A stretch of 32,453 bases of DNA from an uncultured Buttiauxella sp. Its GTDB lineage: Bacteria > Pseudomonadota > Gammaproteobacteria > Enterobacterales > Enterobacteriaceae. Location of the stretch: assembly GCA_946480445.1 (NCBI GenBank), contig CAMLJN010000033.1, forward strand, positions 1-32,453, in the 5' to 3' direction. The position numbers were made by a program, and so were the translations under genes. Numbering within the stretch: position 1 is the first letter of the stretch; each line of letters starts with the position of its first letter. Positions 1 through 12,583 of the stretch are shown here, piece after piece. Under the pieces are notes generated by a model that was given only the letters and a program-made list of their open reading frames with translations, was not told where the DNA came from and did not search any database.

Positions 1-101
<101 letters not shown>

Positions 102-131
102 TCGCTGATAACATTTGACGCAATGCGCAAG

Positions 132-158
132 AAAAGGGCATCATTTGATGCCCTTTTT
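132..158 (+). terminator. Rho-independent terminator after tufB
   Basis: The arm AAAAGGGCATC (132-142) pairs perfectly with GATGCCCTTTT (147-157) around a 4-nt loop, and the second arm ends in a run of five T. It closes the tRNA-tufB transcription unit before secE-nusG. Confidence 0.88.
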
Positions 159-336
159 GTACGCTCTCGAACCAGAACCTGGCTCATCAGTGATTTTTTA
201 CTCATAATCATTGCTGAGACAGGCTCTGAAGATGGCGTTTATACCGAATAGCGCCTGAAAAGAGCAATTCGGTTTGGTTTTGCCTCGCGCTTGCGGGGCA
301 AAAATGTTTGTCTGATTTATTGTGACAGGTTGGTTT

Positions 337-720
337 ATGAGTGCGAATACCGAAGCTCACGGAAGCGGGCGCGGCCTGGAAACGATGAAATGGCTTACCG
401 TTGCCGTTCTGCTGATTCTGGCGATCGTGGGTAACTACCTTTATCGTGATGTCTCCTTGCCTCTGCGTGCCCTGGCGGTGGTTATTATGATTGCTGCAGC
501 GGGTGGTGTCGCGCTGTTGACGACGAAAGGCAAAGCAACCGTTGCTTTCGCTCGCGAAGCGAGAACCGAAGTACGTAAAGTGATTTGGCCGACTCGCCAG
601 GAAACATTACATACCACCTTAATCGTGGCGGCAGTTACTGCTGTAATGTCACTGATTTTGTGGGGACTGGATGGCATTTTAGTCCGTCTGGTTTCTTTTA
701 TTACTGGCCTGAGGTTCTGA
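337..720 (+). CDS. secE: Protein translocase subunit SecE
   Basis: SecE is the essential small inner-membrane subunit of the SecYEG channel; it clamps SecY and is needed for Sec-dependent export and membrane insertion. The protein is 127 aa, the E. coli length. I start at the ATG at 337 ([13 protein letters not shown]) because family members begin there; the open frame runs upstream to 322 but adds non-conserved residues. Three hydrophobic segments are visible at about residues 18-36, 44-62 and 93-115. The conserved cytoplasmic amphipathic stretch [18 protein letters not shown] precedes the last helix. nusG starts 1 nt after the stop codon, so the two are co-transcribed. The 235 bp upstream holds the tufB terminator and presumably the secE promoter, for which I see no clear -35/-10 pair. 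Confidence 0.97.
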   Translation: MSANTEAHGSGRGLETMKWLTVAVLLILAIVGNYLYRDVSLPLRALAVVIMIAAAGGVALLTTKGKATVAFAREARTEVRKVIWPTRQETLHTTLIVAAVTAVMSLILWGLDGILVRLVSFITGLRF

Positions 721-721
721 G

Positions 722-1267
722 ATGTCTGAAGCCCCTAAAAAGCGCTGGTACGTCGTTCAGGCGTTTTCCGGTTTTGAAGGCCGCGTAGCCACATCGCTGC
801 GTGAGCACATCAAATTGCACAATATGGAAGAACTGTTTGGCGAAGTTATGGTGCCAACCGAAGAAGTGGTTGAAATCCGTGGCGGCCAGCGTCGTAAAAG
901 CGAACGTAAATTCTTCCCGGGCTACGTGCTGGTCCAGATGGTAATGAACGACGCGAGCTGGCACCTGGTGCGTAGCGTTCCGCGCGTGATGGGGTTCATC
1001 GGCGGCACATCTGACCGTCCGGCTCCGATCAGCGATAAAGAAGTTGATGCGATTATGAACCGCCTGCAGCAGGTTGGTGATAAGCCGCGTCCTAAAACGC
1101 TGTTTGAACCAGGCGAGATGGTACGCGTCAGCGATGGTCCATTTGCCGACTTTAACGGCGTTGTGGAAGAAGTGGATTACGAAAAGAGCCGCCTGAAGGT
1201 TTCTGTATCTATCTTCGGACGTGCAACCCCGGTCGAACTGGATTTTGCCCAGGTCGAAAAGGCTTAA
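722..1267 (+). CDS. nusG: Transcription termination/antitermination factor NusG
   Basis: NusG binds the RNA polymerase clamp through its N-terminal NGN domain, suppresses pausing, and links polymerase to Rho or to ribosomal protein S10 through its C-terminal KOW domain. The 181-aa product equals the E. coli length. [18 protein letters not shown] opens the NGN domain, and [10 protein letters not shown] with [11 protein letters not shown] are family signatures. The KOW domain follows from about residue 125 ([19 protein letters not shown]). It forms an operon with secE: 1 nt separates the secE TGA from the nusG ATG. A hairpin that also carries the rplK promoter lies 36 nt after the stop. Confidence 0.98.
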   Translation: MSEAPKKRWYVVQAFSGFEGRVATSLREHIKLHNMEELFGEVMVPTEEVVEIRGGQRRKSERKFFPGYVLVQMVMNDASWHLVRSVPRVMGFIGGTSDRPAPISDKEVDAIMNRLQQVGDKPRPKTLFEPGEMVRVSDGPFADFNGVVEEVDYEKSRLKVSVSIFGRATPVELDFAQVEKA

Positions 1268-1297
1268 CCGCCAGGTTGTAAAAGCAGCGATTAATCG

Positions 1298-1336
1298 TTG
1301 CACAAGGCGCGAGATTGGCATACAATTTCGCGCCTT
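1298..1336 (+). promoter_or_regulatory. rplK promoter embedded in a terminator-like hairpin
   Basis: TTGCAC (1298-1303) and TACAAT (1321-1326) are separated by 17 bp and match the known E. coli P-L11 arrangement. The same DNA forms an inverted repeat, AAGGCGCGA (1304-1312) with TCGCGCCTT (1328-1336), followed by TTGTTTTT. This could end secE-nusG transcription while the promoter within it starts rplKA. The promoter call is firm. The termination role is inferred from the structure. Confidence 0.85.
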
Positions 1337-1375
1337 TTGTTTTTATGTGTCCTGTGCACATAAAACGATTTATTC

Positions 1376-1413
1376 ACGGGGAGCCTCGTTGAGGCGCTAT
1401 AACCCACTAGAGG
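1376..1413 (+). promoter_or_regulatory. L1 translational operator in the rplK leader
   Basis: The leader segment just before rplK (GAGCCTCGTTGAGGCGC, then ACTAGAGGAAA) is the conserved E. coli L1 target, which mimics the L1 site on 23S rRNA. Excess L1 binding here blocks rplK translation and, by coupling, rplA. The segment ends in the Shine-Dalgarno AGAGGA (1409-1414). Boundaries are approximate; the identity rests on resemblance to the E. coli leader. Confidence 0.75.
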
Positions 1414-1421
1414 AAATTTAG

Positions 1422-2558
<1,137 letters not shown>

Positions 2559-2568
2559 TAATCGCCGC

Positions 2569-2607
2569 TTTACGCGGGCGTGAGATTAGTCTAAAATCTT
2601 ACGCCCG
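2569..2607 (+). promoter_or_regulatory. rplJ (P-L10) promoter with overlapping hairpin
   Basis: TTTACG (2569-2574) and TAAAAT (2592-2597) are spaced 17 bp apart at the place expected for P-L10. An inverted repeat CGGGCGT (2575-2581)/ACGCCCG (2601-2607) spans the promoter but has no T-run after it. It therefore looks like a partial or processed end for rplKA rather than a strong terminator. Confidence 0.65.
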
Positions 2608-2635
2608 TTGCCTTGCTTGCAAGGCACACAGAATT

Positions 2636-2735
2636 TTCGGTTGGAGCCTGGCCTTATCCAGGCCTCCGTCCAAGACCGCAGGTGTCTCGTAAGAGCCTTA
2701 ATTTCCTGCGTAGACGGTGACAGAACCTGAAGAAT
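2636..2735 (+). promoter_or_regulatory. L10-(L7/L12) binding site in the rplJ leader
   Basis: The leader from GGTTGGAGCCTGGCC through TGCGTAGACGGTGACAGAACC closely matches the E. coli rplJ leader, which folds into the kinked structure bound by the L10-(L7/L12) complex. Binding represses rplJ translation and, through coupling, rplL. AGCCTGGCC/GGCCT arms are visible at 2646-2666. The 294-nt gap from rplA to rplJ holds this leader and the promoter and no gene. Confidence 0.75.
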
Positions 2736-2852
2736 ATTTTTGATAGTCTTTGGCTTGTTTCTGCTCACCGTATGTCGACGTTCATTATCGTTTTGGTAAT
2801 GAGTGAAGTGAGTTCCGGGGGTGACCCCGGCTAATATCCAGGAGCAAAGCTA

Positions 2853-3350
2853 ATGGCTTTAAATCTTCAAGACAAACAAGCGATTGTTGCTGAAGTCAGC
2901 GAAGTAGCCAAAGGCGCGCTGTCTGCGGTTGTTGCGGATTCCCGTGGCGTGACCGTAGATAAAATGACTGAACTGCGTAAAGCAGGTCGTGAAGCTGGCG
3001 TTTACATGCGTGTTGTTCGTAACACCCTGCTGCGCCGCGTCGTTGAAGGTACTCCGTTCGAGTGCCTGAAAGACACGTTTGTTGGTCCAACCTTGATTGC
3101 ATATTCTATGGAACACCCGGGCGCTGCTGCTCGTCTGTTCAAAGATTTCGCGAAAGCGAATGCAAAATTCGAGGTTAAAGCTGCAGCCTTTGAAGGTGAG
3201 CTGATCCCGGCGGCCCAGATCGATCGCCTGGCAACTCTGCCAACTTACGAAGAAGCAATCGCACGCCTGATGGCAACCATGAAAGAAGCCTCTGCAGGCA
3301 AACTGGTTCGCACTCTGGCTGCTGTACGCGATCAGAAAGAAGCTGCTTAA
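2853..3350 (+). CDS. rplJ: 50S ribosomal protein L10
   Basis: L10 anchors two L7/L12 dimers to the ribosome through its C-terminal helix and binds 23S rRNA beside L11. In complex with L7/L12 it also represses its own mRNA. The product is 165 aa, the E. coli length, starting [19 protein letters not shown], with the RNA-binding segment [16 protein letters not shown]. The ATG at 2853 follows an AGGAG at 2840-2844. rplL starts 66 nt after the stop. Confidence 0.98.
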   Translation: MALNLQDKQAIVAEVSEVAKGALSAVVADSRGVTVDKMTELRKAGREAGVYMRVVRNTLLRRVVEGTPFECLKDTFVGPTLIAYSMEHPGAAARLFKDFAKANAKFEVKAAAFEGELIPAAQIDRLATLPTYEEAIARLMATMKEASAGKLVRTLAAVRDQKEAA

Positions 3351-3398
3351 TAGCGCTTACTTTTCTAACGCATTTGCTTACGTATAAACTTATTCTGA

Positions 3399-3782
<384 letters not shown>

Positions 3783-3819
3783 GCCAACCCTTCCGGTTGC
3801 AGCCTGAGCAATCAGGCTG

Positions 3820-3852
3820 AAGGCTGGTGACTTTTTAGTCACCAGCCTTTTT
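3820..3852 (+). terminator. Attenuator between rplL and rpoB
   Basis: A 13-bp perfect stem, AAGGCTGGTGACT (3820-3832) with AGTCACCAGCCTT (3837-3849), carries a TTTT loop and runs into a five-T tract. In E. coli the equivalent structure stops most but not all transcripts, so rpoBC is made in smaller amounts than L7/L12. Partial rather than full termination here is inferred from that precedent. Confidence 0.88.
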
Positions 3853-3911
3853 GCGCTGTAGGGTACCAGTAGCGTTTCACACTGTTTGACTGCTGGTTTC
3901 CATTCAATGCA

Positions 3912-4002
3912 TGTCTCTATCGACGACTTAATATACTGCGACTTTCTACGCCGGGAGTTCCGGGGTAAAGCGTAGCGAAATGGTTTAAGAGTGATAGAAA
4001 CA
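3912..4002 (+). promoter_or_regulatory. RNase III processing stem upstream of rpoB
   Basis: Outer arms TGTCTCTATC (3912-3921) and GATAGAAACA (3993-4002) pair at 9 of 10 positions, and inner arms CTACGC (3946-3951) and GCGTAG (3970-3975) pair perfectly. The position corresponds to the E. coli rplL-rpoB RNase III cleavage site. Cleavage itself is inferred. Confidence 0.6.
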
Positions 4003-4106
4003 GGTATTGCGGGAAGTGTTCCACTTTCCGGTCCACAAAATAGTGTTGCACAAACTGTCCCTCCGTCGGACAGATGGGTCGACTTGTCAGCGAGCTGAGG
4101 AACCCT

Positions 4107-7100
4107 ATGGTTTACTCCTATACCGAGAAAAAACGTATTCGTAAGGATTTTGGAAAACGTCCGCAAGTACTGGACATTCCTTATCTCCTTTCTATCCAGC
4201 TTGACTCGTTCCAGAAGTTTATCGAGCAAGATCCTGAAGGGCAGTACGGTCTGGAAGCAGCTTTCCGTTCCGTGTTCCCAATCCAGAGCTACAGCGGCAA
4301 TTCGGAACTGCAGTACGTCAGCTATCGTCTTGGCGAACCAGTTTTCGATGTGAAAGAGTGTCAGATCCGTGGCGTGACGTATTCTGCTCCGCTGCGCGTA
4401 AAACTGCGTCTGGTGATCTACGAACGTGAAGCGCCAGAAGGCACCGTAAAAGACATTAAAGAACAAGAAGTCTACATGGGTGAAATTCCACTCATGACTG
4501 ACAACGGGACGTTTGTTATCAACGGGACTGAGCGTGTTATCGTTTCTCAGTTGCACCGTAGCCCAGGCGTGTTCTTTGACAGCGACAAGGGTAAAACCCA
4601 CTCTTCAGGGAAGGTGCTGTATAACGCACGTATCATCCCTTACCGTGGTTCCTGGCTGGACTTCGAATTCGACCCGAAAGACAACCTGTTCGTGCGTATT
4701 GACCGTCGCCGCAAACTGCCAGCGACCATTATTCTGCGCGCGTTAAACTACACCACTGAGCAGATCCTCGATCTGTTCTTTGAGAAAGTTAATTTCGAAA
4801 TCCGTGACAACAAGCTGCAGATGGAACTGGTGCCGGAACGCCTGCGTGGCGAGACCGCATCCTTTGACATCGAAGCTGACGGCAAAGTGTATGTCGAAAA
4901 AGGCCGCCGCATCACCGCGCGCCACATTCGCCAGCTGGAAAAAGACGATATCAAGCTTATCGAAGTTCCGGTTGAATACATTGCTGGTAAAGTCGCGGCT
5001 AAAGACTATGTTGATGCTTCTACCGGCGAACTGATTTGCCCGGCGAACATGGAACTGTCTTTGGATCTGCTGGCTAAGCTGAGCCAGTCTGGTCACAAGC
5101 GTATCGAAACGCTGTTTACCAATGACCTGGATCACGGCCCTTACATCTCCGAAACCGTGCGTGTCGACCCAACCAACGATCGCTTAAGCGCGCTGGTTGA
5201 GATCTATCGCATGATGCGTCCTGGTGAGCCACCAACGCGTGAAGCTGCGGAAAGCCTGTTCGAGAATCTGTTCTTCTCCGAAGACCGTTATGACCTGTCA
5301 GCGGTTGGTCGTATGAAGTTCAACCGTTCTCTGCTGCGTGATGAAATCGAAGGTTCAGGCATCCTGAGCAAAGACGACATCATCGAAGTGATGCGCAAGC
5401 TGATCGGTATTCGTAACGGTCAGGGCGAAGTGGATGATATCGACCACCTCGGCAACCGTCGTATCCGTTCCGTTGGCGAAATGGCTGAAAACCAGTTCCG
5501 TGTAGGTCTGGTCCGCGTTGAGCGTGCGGTGAAAGAGCGTCTGTCTTTAGGCGATCTGGATACCCTGATGCCTCAGGACATGATCAACGCTAAGCCAATC
5601 TCCGCTGCGGTGAAAGAGTTCTTCGGTTCCAGCCAGCTGTCTCAGTTTATGGATCAGAACAACCCGCTGTCTGAGATCACGCACAAGCGCCGTATCTCTG
5701 CACTCGGCCCGGGTGGTTTGACCCGTGAGCGTGCGGGCTTCGAAGTACGTGACGTACACCCAACTCACTACGGTCGTGTTTGCCCAATCGAAACGCCTGA
5801 AGGCCCGAACATCGGTCTGATCAACTCCCTGTCTGTTTATGCACAGACTAACGAATACGGCTTCTTAGAAACCCCGTATCGTCGCGTAGTTGATGGTGTG
5901 GTAACAGATGAAATTCATTATCTGTCTGCTATCGAAGAAGGTAACTATGTTATCGCTCAGGCGAACACCAACCTGGACGAAGAAGGCCGTTTCGTAGACG
6001 ACCTGGTTACCTGCCGTAGCAAAGGCGAATCCAGCTTGTTCAGCAACGACCAGGTTGACTACATGGACGTTTCCACCCAGCAGGTGGTTTCCGTCGGTGC
6101 GTCCCTGATCCCGTTCCTGGAACACGATGACGCCAACCGTGCATTGATGGGTGCGAACATGCAACGTCAGGCGGTTCCAACTCTGCGTGCTGATAAGCCG
6201 CTGGTTGGTACCGGTATGGAACGTGCTGTTGCCGTTGACTCCGGTGTAACTGCCGTAGCCAAACGTGGCGGTACCGTTCAGTACGTGGATGCTTCCCGTA
6301 TCGTTATCAAAGTGAACGAAGACGAGATGCATGCCGGCGAAGCAGGTATCGACATCTATAACCTGACGAAGTACACCCGTTCGAACCAGAACACCTGTAT
6401 CAACCAGATGCCGTGTGTTTCCCTGGGCGAGCCTATTGAACGCGGCGATGTGTTGGCAGACGGTCCGTCTACCGACCTCGGTGAACTGGCGCTTGGCCAG
6501 AACATGCGCGTAGCGTTCATGCCGTGGAACGGTTACAACTTCGAAGACTCCATCCTCGTTTCCGAGCGTGTTGTCCAGGAAGACCGTTTCACCACTATTC
6601 ACATCCAGGAACTGGCCTGTGTGTCTCGTGACACCAAGCTGGGGCCGGAAGAGATCACTGCGGATATCCCTAACGTGGGTGAAGCTGCGCTCTCCAAACT
6701 GGATGAATCCGGTATCGTTTATATCGGCGCTGAAGTGACCGGTGGCGACATTCTGGTTGGTAAAGTAACGCCGAAAGGCGAAACCCAGCTGACCCCAGAA
6801 GAGAAGCTGCTGCGCGCTATCTTCGGTGAGAAAGCGTCTGACGTTAAAGACTCTTCTCTGCGCGTACCAAACGGCGTTTCCGGTACCGTAATCGACGTGC
6901 AGGTCTTTACCCGCGATGGCGTGGAAAAAGACAAGCGCGCGCTGGAAATCGAAGAGATGCAGCTGAAGCAGGCTAAGAAAGACCTGACTGAAGAACTGCA
7001 GATCTTTGAAGCTGGTCTGTTTGCCCGTATCCATGCGGTGCTGGTTGCCGGTGGCGTTGAAGCTGACAAGCTCGACAAACTGCCACGTGACCGCTGGCTG

Positions 7101-8135
7101 GAACTGGGTCTGACTGACGAAGAGAAGCAAAACCAGCTGGAACAGCTGGCGGAGCAGTACGACGAGCTGAAGCACGAGTTTGAGAAGAAACTCGAAGCCA
7201 AGCGCCGCAAAATCACTCAGGGCGATGACCTGGCACCAGGCGTGCTGAAAATCGTGAAAGTGTATCTGGCCGTTAAACGTCAGATTCAGCCTGGTGACAA
7301 GATGGCAGGTCGTCACGGGAACAAAGGTGTTATCTCCAAGATCAACCCGATCGAAGATATGCCATACGATGAAAACGGCACGCCGGTAGACATCGTACTG
7401 AACCCGCTGGGCGTACCGTCTCGTATGAACATCGGTCAGATTCTGGAAACCCACCTGGGTATGGCTGCGAAAGGCATCGGTGAGAAAATCAACGCGATGC
7501 TTAAACAGCAGCAGGAAGTCGCTAAACTGCGCGAATTCATCCAGAAAGCGTATGACCTGGGCACAGACGTTCGTCAGAAGGTTGATCTGAATACCTTCAC
7601 CGACGAAGAAGTTCTGCGCCTGGCTGAAAACCTGAAAAAAGGTATGCCGATTGCTACTCCGGTATTCGACGGTGCAAAAGAGTCGGAAATCAAAGAACTG
7701 CTGCAGCTGGGTGGCCTGCCGACTTCCGGTCAGATCACGCTGTTTGACGGCCGTACCGGTGAACAGTTTGAGCGTCCTGTAACCGTAGGTTACATGTATA
7801 TGCTGAAACTGAACCACCTGGTTGATGACAAGATGCACGCGCGTTCTACCGGTTCTTACAGCCTGGTTACTCAGCAGCCGCTGGGTGGTAAGGCTCAGTT
7901 CGGTGGTCAGCGCTTCGGTGAGATGGAAGTGTGGGCGCTGGAAGCATACGGCGCTGCCTATACTCTGCAGGAAATGCTGACTGTTAAGTCTGATGACGTG
8001 AACGGCCGTACCAAGATGTATAAAAACATCGTGGATGGTAATCATCAGATGGAACCAGGCATGCCGGAATCCTTCAACGTACTGTTGAAAGAGATCCGTT
8101 CGCTGGGTATCAACATCGAGCTGGAAGACGAGTAA
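4107..8135 (+). CDS. rpoB: DNA-directed RNA polymerase subunit beta
   Basis: Beta is one of the two catalytic subunits of RNA polymerase. I start at the ATG at 4107 ([19 protein letters not shown]), preceded by GAGG at 4097-4100, which gives 1342 aa, the E. coli length; the frame is open upstream to 4074 but those residues are not conserved. Residue numbering matches E. coli through the rifampicin region: D516, H526 and S531 are all the wild-type, sensitive residues ([21 protein letters not shown]). The C-terminal half shows the active-site segments [13 protein letters not shown] and [23 protein letters not shown]. It is transcribed from rplJ-side promoters through the attenuator; rpoC follows after 75 nt. 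Confidence 0.99.
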   Translation: MVYSYTEKKRIRKDFGKRPQVLDIPYLLSIQLDSFQKFIEQDPEGQYGLEAAFRSVFPIQSYSGNSELQYVSYRLGEPVFDVKECQIRGVTYSAPLRVKLRLVIYEREAPEGTVKDIKEQEVYMGEIPLMTDNGTFVINGTERVIVSQLHRSPGVFFDSDKGKTHSSGKVLYNARIIPYRGSWLDFEFDPKDNLFVRIDRRRKLPATIILRALNYTTEQILDLFFEKVNFEIRDNKLQMELVPERLRGETASFDIEADGKVYVEKGRRITARHIRQLEKDDIKLIEVPVEYIAGKVAAKDYVDASTGELICPANMELSLDLLAKLSQSGHKRIETLFTNDLDHGPYISETVRVDPTNDRLSALVEIYRMMRPGEPPTREAAESLFENLFFSEDRYDLSAVGRMKFNRSLLRDEIEGSGILSKDDIIEVMRKLIGIRNGQGEVDDIDHLGNRRIRSVGEMAENQFRVGLVRVERAVKERLSLGDLDTLMPQDMINAKPISAAVKEFFGSSQLSQFMDQNNPLSEITHKRRISALGPGGLTRERAGFEVRDVHPTHYGRVCPIETPEGPNIGLINSLSVYAQTNEYGFLETPYRRVVDGVVTDEIHYLSAIEEGNYVIAQANTNLDEEGRFVDDLVTCRSKGESSLFSNDQVDYMDVSTQQVVSVGASLIPFLEHDDANRALMGANMQRQAVPTLRADKPLVGTGMERAVAVDSGVTAVAKRGGTVQYVDASRIVIKVNEDEMHAGEAGIDIYNLTKYTRSNQNTCINQMPCVSLGEPIERGDVLADGPSTDLGELALGQNMRVAFMPWNGYNFEDSILVSERVVQEDRFTTIHIQELACVSRDTKLGPEEITADIPNVGEAALSKLDESGIVYIGAEVTGGDILVGKVTPKGETQLTPEEKLLRAIFGEKASDVKDSSLRVPNGVSGTVIDVQVFTRDGVEKDKRALEIEEMQLKQAKKDLTEELQIFEAGLFARIHAVLVAGGVEADKLDKLPRDRWLELGLTDEEKQNQLEQLAEQYDELKHEFEKKLEAKRRKITQGDDLAPGVLKIVKVYLAVKRQIQPGDKMAGRHGNKGVISKINPIEDMPYDENGTPVDIVLNPLGVPSRMNIGQILETHLGMAAKGIGEKINAMLKQQQEVAKLREFIQKAYDLGTDVRQKVDLNTFTDEEVLRLAENLKKGMPIATPVFDGAKESEIKELLQLGGLPTSGQITLFDGRTGEQFERPVTVGYMYMLKLNHLVDDKMHARSTGSYSLVTQQPLGGKAQFGGQRFGEMEVWALEAYGAAYTLQEMLTVKSDDVNGRTKMYKNIVDGNHQMEPGMPESFNVLLKEIRSLGINIELEDE

Positions 8136-8210
8136 TCGTTGCTCAAAAGGTCCAGGGTGCCCGGCTGATGCCGGGCATCACAGAGTGCTAACTCCGACGG
8201 GAGCAAATCC

Positions 8211-11200
8211 GTGAAAGACTTATTAAAGTTTCTGAAAGCGCAAACTAAAACCGAAGAGTTTGATGCGATCAAAATTGCTCTGGCCTCGCCAGACATGATC
8301 CGTTCATGGTCTTTCGGTGAAGTTAAAAAGCCGGAAACCATTAACTACCGTACGTTCAAACCAGAACGTGACGGTCTGTTCTGCGCCCGTATTTTTGGGC
8401 CAGTAAAAGACTATGAGTGCCTGTGCGGTAAGTACAAGCGCTTAAAACACCGTGGCGTGATTTGTGAGAAGTGCGGCGTTGAAGTGACCCAGACCAAAGT
8501 GCGTCGTGAACGCATGGGCCACATCGAACTGGCTTCCCCAACTGCGCACATTTGGTTCCTGAAGTCTCTGCCATCCCGTATCGGCCTGCTGTTAGACATG
8601 CCGCTGCGTGATATCGAGCGCGTCCTGTACTTCGAATCTTATGTTGTTATCGAAGGCGGCATGACCAACCTCGAGCGTCGTCAGATCCTGACTGAAGAGC
8701 AGTATCTGGATGCGCTGGAAGAGTTCGGTGACGAATTCGACGCGAAGATGGGTGCGGAAGCTATTCAGGCCCTGCTGAAAAGCATGGATCTGGAGCAAGA
8801 GTGTGAAACTCTGCGTGAAGAGCTGAACGAAACCAACTCCGAAACCAAACGTAAGAAGCTGACCAAGCGTATCAAGCTGCTGGAAGCGTTCGTTCAGTCT
8901 GGTAACAAACCAGAGTGGATGATCCTGACCGTTCTGCCGGTTCTGCCGCCAGATCTGCGTCCGCTTGTTCCGCTGGACGGTGGCCGTTTTGCGACTTCTG
9001 ACCTGAACGATCTGTATCGTCGCGTCATTAACCGTAACAACCGTCTGAAACGTCTGCTGGATCTGGCTGCGCCGGACATCATCGTACGTAACGAAAAACG
9101 TATGCTGCAGGAAGCGGTTGACGCCCTGCTGGATAACGGTCGTCGTGGTCGTGCGATCACCGGTTCTAACAAGCGTCCTCTGAAATCTTTGGCCGATATG
9201 ATCAAAGGTAAGCAGGGGCGTTTCCGTCAGAACCTGCTGGGTAAACGTGTTGACTACTCCGGTCGTTCTGTTATCACCGTAGGTCCATACCTGCGTCTGC
9301 ATCAGTGCGGTCTGCCGAAGAAAATGGCGCTGGAGCTGTTCAAACCGTTCATCTACGGCAAGCTGGAACTGCGTGGTCTTGCTACCACCATTAAAGCTGC
9401 GAAGAAAATGGTTGAGCGCGAAGAAGCCGTTGTCTGGGATATCCTGGACGAAGTGATCCGCGAACACCCGGTACTGCTGAACCGTGCACCAACTCTGCAC
9501 CGTTTGGGTATTCAGGCATTTGAGCCAGTTCTGATCGAAGGTAAAGCTATCCAGCTGCACCCGCTGGTTTGTGCGGCTTATAACGCCGACTTCGATGGTG
9601 ACCAGATGGCAGTACACGTTCCGCTGACGCTTGAAGCTCAGCTGGAAGCGCGTGCGTTGATGATGTCTACCAACAACATCCTGTCACCTGCGAACGGCGA
9701 GCCAATCATCGTTCCTTCTCAGGACGTTGTATTGGGTCTGTACTACATGACCCGCGACTGTGTTAACGCCAAAGGCGAAGGCATGGTGCTGACTGGCCCT
9801 AAAGAAGCTGAGCGTATCTATCGCGCAGGTCTGGCCTCTCTGCATGCGCGTGTCAAAGTGCGTATCACCGAATACGAAAAAGATGCAAACGACGAGTTCG
9901 TGGCGAAAACCAGCCTGATCGACACTACCGTAGGTCGTGCGATTCTGTGGATGATCGTGCCGAAAGGTCTGCCTTTCTCCATCGTCAACCAGGCGCTGGG
10001 TAAGAAAGCTATCTCCAAAATGCTGAACACCTGTTACCGCATTCTGGGCCTGAAGCCGACCGTTATCTTTGCTGACCAGACGATGTACACCGGCTTTGCC
10101 TATGCAGCGCGTTCAGGTGCATCTGTTGGTATTGATGACATGGTCATCCCGGCGAAGAAAACTGAAATCATCTCTGAAGCGGAAGCGGAAGTTGCTGAGA
10201 TTCAGGAACAGTTCCAGTCTGGTCTGGTAACAGCGGGCGAACGTTACAACAAAGTCATTGATATCTGGGCTGCGGCGAACGATCGTGTCTCCAAAGCGAT
10301 GATGGACAACCTGCAAACCGAAACCGTTATTAACCGTGACGGCGTAGAAGAGCAGCAGGTTTCCTTCAACAGCATTTACATGATGGCCGACTCCGGTGCT
10401 CGTGGTTCTGCGGCACAGATTCGTCAGCTGGCGGGTATGCGTGGTCTGATGGCTAAGCCAGATGGCTCCATCATCGAAACGCCAATCACCGCGAACTTCC
10501 GTGAAGGTCTGAACGTACTCCAGTACTTCATCTCCACGCACGGTGCTCGTAAAGGTCTGGCGGATACCGCACTGAAGACAGCAAACTCCGGTTATCTGAC
10601 TCGTCGTCTGGTTGACGTCGCGCAGGACCTGGTTGTGACCGAAGATGACTGTGGTACTCACGAAGGCATCCTGATGACTCCGGTTATCGAAGGTGGCGAC
10701 GTTAAAGAACCGCTGCGCGATCGCGTACTGGGCCGTGTTACGGCTGAAGACGTGCTTAAGCCTGGCACCGCAGACATTCTGGTAACGCGTAATACCCTGC
10801 TCAACGAGCAATGGTGTGACGTGTTAGAAGCTAACTCCGTTGACAGCGTTAAAGTGCGTTCCGTAGTAGGTTGCGAAACTGACTTCGGCGTATGTGCTCA
10901 CTGCTATGGTCGTGACCTGGCTCGTGGCCACATCATCAACAAAGGTGAAGCTATCGGGGTTATCGCGGCACAGTCCATCGGTGAACCTGGTACACAGCTG
11001 ACGATGCGTACGTTCCACATCGGTGGTGCGGCATCCCGTTCTGCGGCTGAATCCAGCATTCAGGTTAAGAACAAAGGTAGCATCAAGCTCAGCAACGCGA
11101 AGTCTGTTGTTAACTCTACCGGCAAGCTGGTAGTGACTTCCCGTAACACCGAGCTGAAGCTGATCGACGAATTCGGTCGTACCAAAGAAAGCTATAAAGT

Positions 11201-12434
11201 GCCTTACGGTGCGGTAATGGCTAAAGGTGATGGCGAGCAGGTTGCAGCGGGCGAAACCGTAGCGAACTGGGATCCACACACCATGCCGGTTATCACCGAA
11301 GTGAGTGGTTTCATCCGCTTCACCGATATGATCGACGGCCAGACCATTACGCGTCAGACCGACGAACTGACCGGTCTGTCATCTCTGGTGGTTCTGGATT
11401 CAGCAGAACGTACCGCGGGTGGTAAAGACCTGCGTCCAGCGCTGAAAATTGTTGATGCACAGGGCAACGATGTGCTGATCCCAGGCTCCGATATGCCTGC
11501 TCAGTACTTCCTGCCGGGTAAAGCGATCGTTCAGCTGGAAGACGGTATTCAGATCAGTGCGGGTGATACCCTGGCGCGTATTCCTCAGGAATCCGGCGGT
11601 ACCAAGGATATTACCGGTGGTCTGCCACGCGTTGCTGACCTGTTCGAAGCGCGTCGTCCGAAAGAGCCTGCGATCCTTGCTGAAATCAGCGGTATCATCT
11701 CGTTTGGTAAAGAAACCAAAGGCAAGCGCCGTCTGGTTATTTCCCCAATCGACGGTAGCGATGCTTACGAAGAGATGATTCCGAAATGGCGTCAGCTGAA
11801 CGTGTTCGAAGGTGAGCGCGTTGAACGTGGTGACGTGGTTTCCGATGGTCCAGAGTCTCCGCACGACATCCTGCGTCTGCGTGGCGTCTATGCTGTGACT
11901 CGTTACATCACCAACGAAGTGCAGGACGTTTACCGTCTGCAAGGCGTTAAGATTAACGATAAACACATCGAAGTCATCGTGCGTCAGATGCTGCGTAAAG
12001 CAACCATCGTTAACGCTGGCAGCTCCGACTTCCTGGAAGGTGAGCAGGCTGAATACTCTCGCATCAAGATCGCTAACCGCGAGCTGGAAGCGAACGGTAA
12101 GATCAACGTGACTTATGCACGCGATCTGCTGGGTATTACCAAAGCTTCTCTGGCAACCGAGTCCTTCATCTCCGCGGCATCGTTCCAGGAGACCACTCGT
12201 GTGCTTACCGAAGCAGCCGTTGCGGGCAAACGCGACGAACTGCGCGGCCTGAAAGAGAACGTTATCGTGGGTCGTCTGATCCCGGCCGGTACAGGTTATG
12301 CGTACCACCAGGATCGTATGCGCCGTCGTGCAGCGGGTGAAATCCCTGTGGCACCTCAGGTTACCGCTGAAGACGCTTCTGCAAGCCTTGCAGAACTGTT
12401 GAACGCAGGCAACCTTGGTGGTAACGACGAGTAA
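8211..12434 (+). CDS. rpoC: DNA-directed RNA polymerase subunit beta'
   Basis: Beta' carries the catalytic magnesium site and the DNA clamp of RNA polymerase. The start is GTG at 8211 (as in E. coli), with GGGAG at 8199-8203, giving 1407 aa, the E. coli length. Visible landmarks are the N-terminal zinc site ([20 protein letters not shown]), the catalytic NADFDGDQM with three Asp near residues 460-464, the bridge-helix/trigger-loop region ([23 protein letters not shown]), and the second zinc site ending CAHC. The C-terminal tail GNLGGNDE differs slightly from E. coli. A strong terminator follows 20 nt after the stop codon. Confidence 0.99.
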   Translation: MKDLLKFLKAQTKTEEFDAIKIALASPDMIRSWSFGEVKKPETINYRTFKPERDGLFCARIFGPVKDYECLCGKYKRLKHRGVICEKCGVEVTQTKVRRERMGHIELASPTAHIWFLKSLPSRIGLLLDMPLRDIERVLYFESYVVIEGGMTNLERRQILTEEQYLDALEEFGDEFDAKMGAEAIQALLKSMDLEQECETLREELNETNSETKRKKLTKRIKLLEAFVQSGNKPEWMILTVLPVLPPDLRPLVPLDGGRFATSDLNDLYRRVINRNNRLKRLLDLAAPDIIVRNEKRMLQEAVDALLDNGRRGRAITGSNKRPLKSLADMIKGKQGRFRQNLLGKRVDYSGRSVITVGPYLRLHQCGLPKKMALELFKPFIYGKLELRGLATTIKAAKKMVEREEAVVWDILDEVIREHPVLLNRAPTLHRLGIQAFEPVLIEGKAIQLHPLVCAAYNADFDGDQMAVHVPLTLEAQLEARALMMSTNNILSPANGEPIIVPSQDVVLGLYYMTRDCVNAKGEGMVLTGPKEAERIYRAGLASLHARVKVRITEYEKDANDEFVAKTSLIDTTVGRAILWMIVPKGLPFSIVNQALGKKAISKMLNTCYRILGLKPTVIFADQTMYTGFAYAARSGASVGIDDMVIPAKKTEIISEAEAEVAEIQEQFQSGLVTAGERYNKVIDIWAAANDRVSKAMMDNLQTETVINRDGVEEQQVSFNSIYMMADSGARGSAAQIRQLAGMRGLMAKPDGSIIETPITANFREGLNVLQYFISTHGARKGLADTALKTANSGYLTRRLVDVAQDLVVTEDDCGTHEGILMTPVIEGGDVKEPLRDRVLGRVTAEDVLKPGTADILVTRNTLLNEQWCDVLEANSVDSVKVRSVVGCETDFGVCAHCYGRDLARGHIINKGEAIGVIAAQSIGEPGTQLTMRTFHIGGAASRSAAESSIQVKNKGSIKLSNAKSVVNSTGKLVVTSRNTELKLIDEFGRTKESYKVPYGAVMAKGDGEQVAAGETVANWDPHTMPVITEVSGFIRFTDMIDGQTITRQTDELTGLSSLVVLDSAERTAGGKDLRPALKIVDAQGNDVLIPGSDMPAQYFLPGKAIVQLEDGIQISAGDTLARIPQESGGTKDITGGLPRVADLFEARRPKEPAILAEISGIISFGKETKGKRRLVISPIDGSDAYEEMIPKWRQLNVFEGERVERGDVVSDGPESPHDILRLRGVYAVTRYITNEVQDVYRLQGVKINDKHIEVIVRQMLRKATIVNAGSSDFLEGEQAEYSRIKIANRELEANGKINVTYARDLLGITKASLATESFISAASFQETTRVLTEAAVAGKRDELRGLKENVIVGRLIPAGTGYAYHQDRMRRRAAGEIPVAPQVTAEDASASLAELLNAGNLGGNDE

Positions 12435-12454
12435 TCGTGCGATATGCCTGAAAT

Positions 12455-12482
12455 AAAAAACCCGCTTCGGCGGGTTTTTTTT
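12455..12482 (+). terminator. Terminator of the rpoBC operon
   Basis: CCCGC (12461-12465) and GCGGG (12470-12474) flank a stable TTCG loop, preceded by six A and followed by eight T. It is a canonical strong intrinsic terminator, and the A-tract would make it work on the opposite strand too. Confidence 0.95.
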
Positions 12483-12583
12483 CGTCTGTAACCAGCAAAA
12501 CAGGGCCTCGATCGTGTTTCAGGACGATCTGGTCACAGGCGGTGAGCAAAATAAGCCTGTGTTCACCAACCCTGGAATCGGCC

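Noticed and set aside
5865-8045. Long open frame antisense to rpoB (726 codons)
   Set aside because: It mirrors the codon bias of a highly expressed gene; the product has no recognisable domain and no ribosome site. Similar antisense frames lie opposite rplKA, rpoC and hemE.
8158-8177. Hairpin TGCCCGGC-TGAT-GCCGGGCA between rpoB and rpoC, resembling a REP element or terminator
   Set aside because: It lacks the REP consensus and has no T-tract; a terminator here would cut off rpoC. It is better seen as an intercistronic stem.
12542-12583. Upstream GTG start for the secreted hydrolase
   Set aside because: It would bury the signal peptide behind 14 polar residues; the ATG at 12584 fits a Sec signal.
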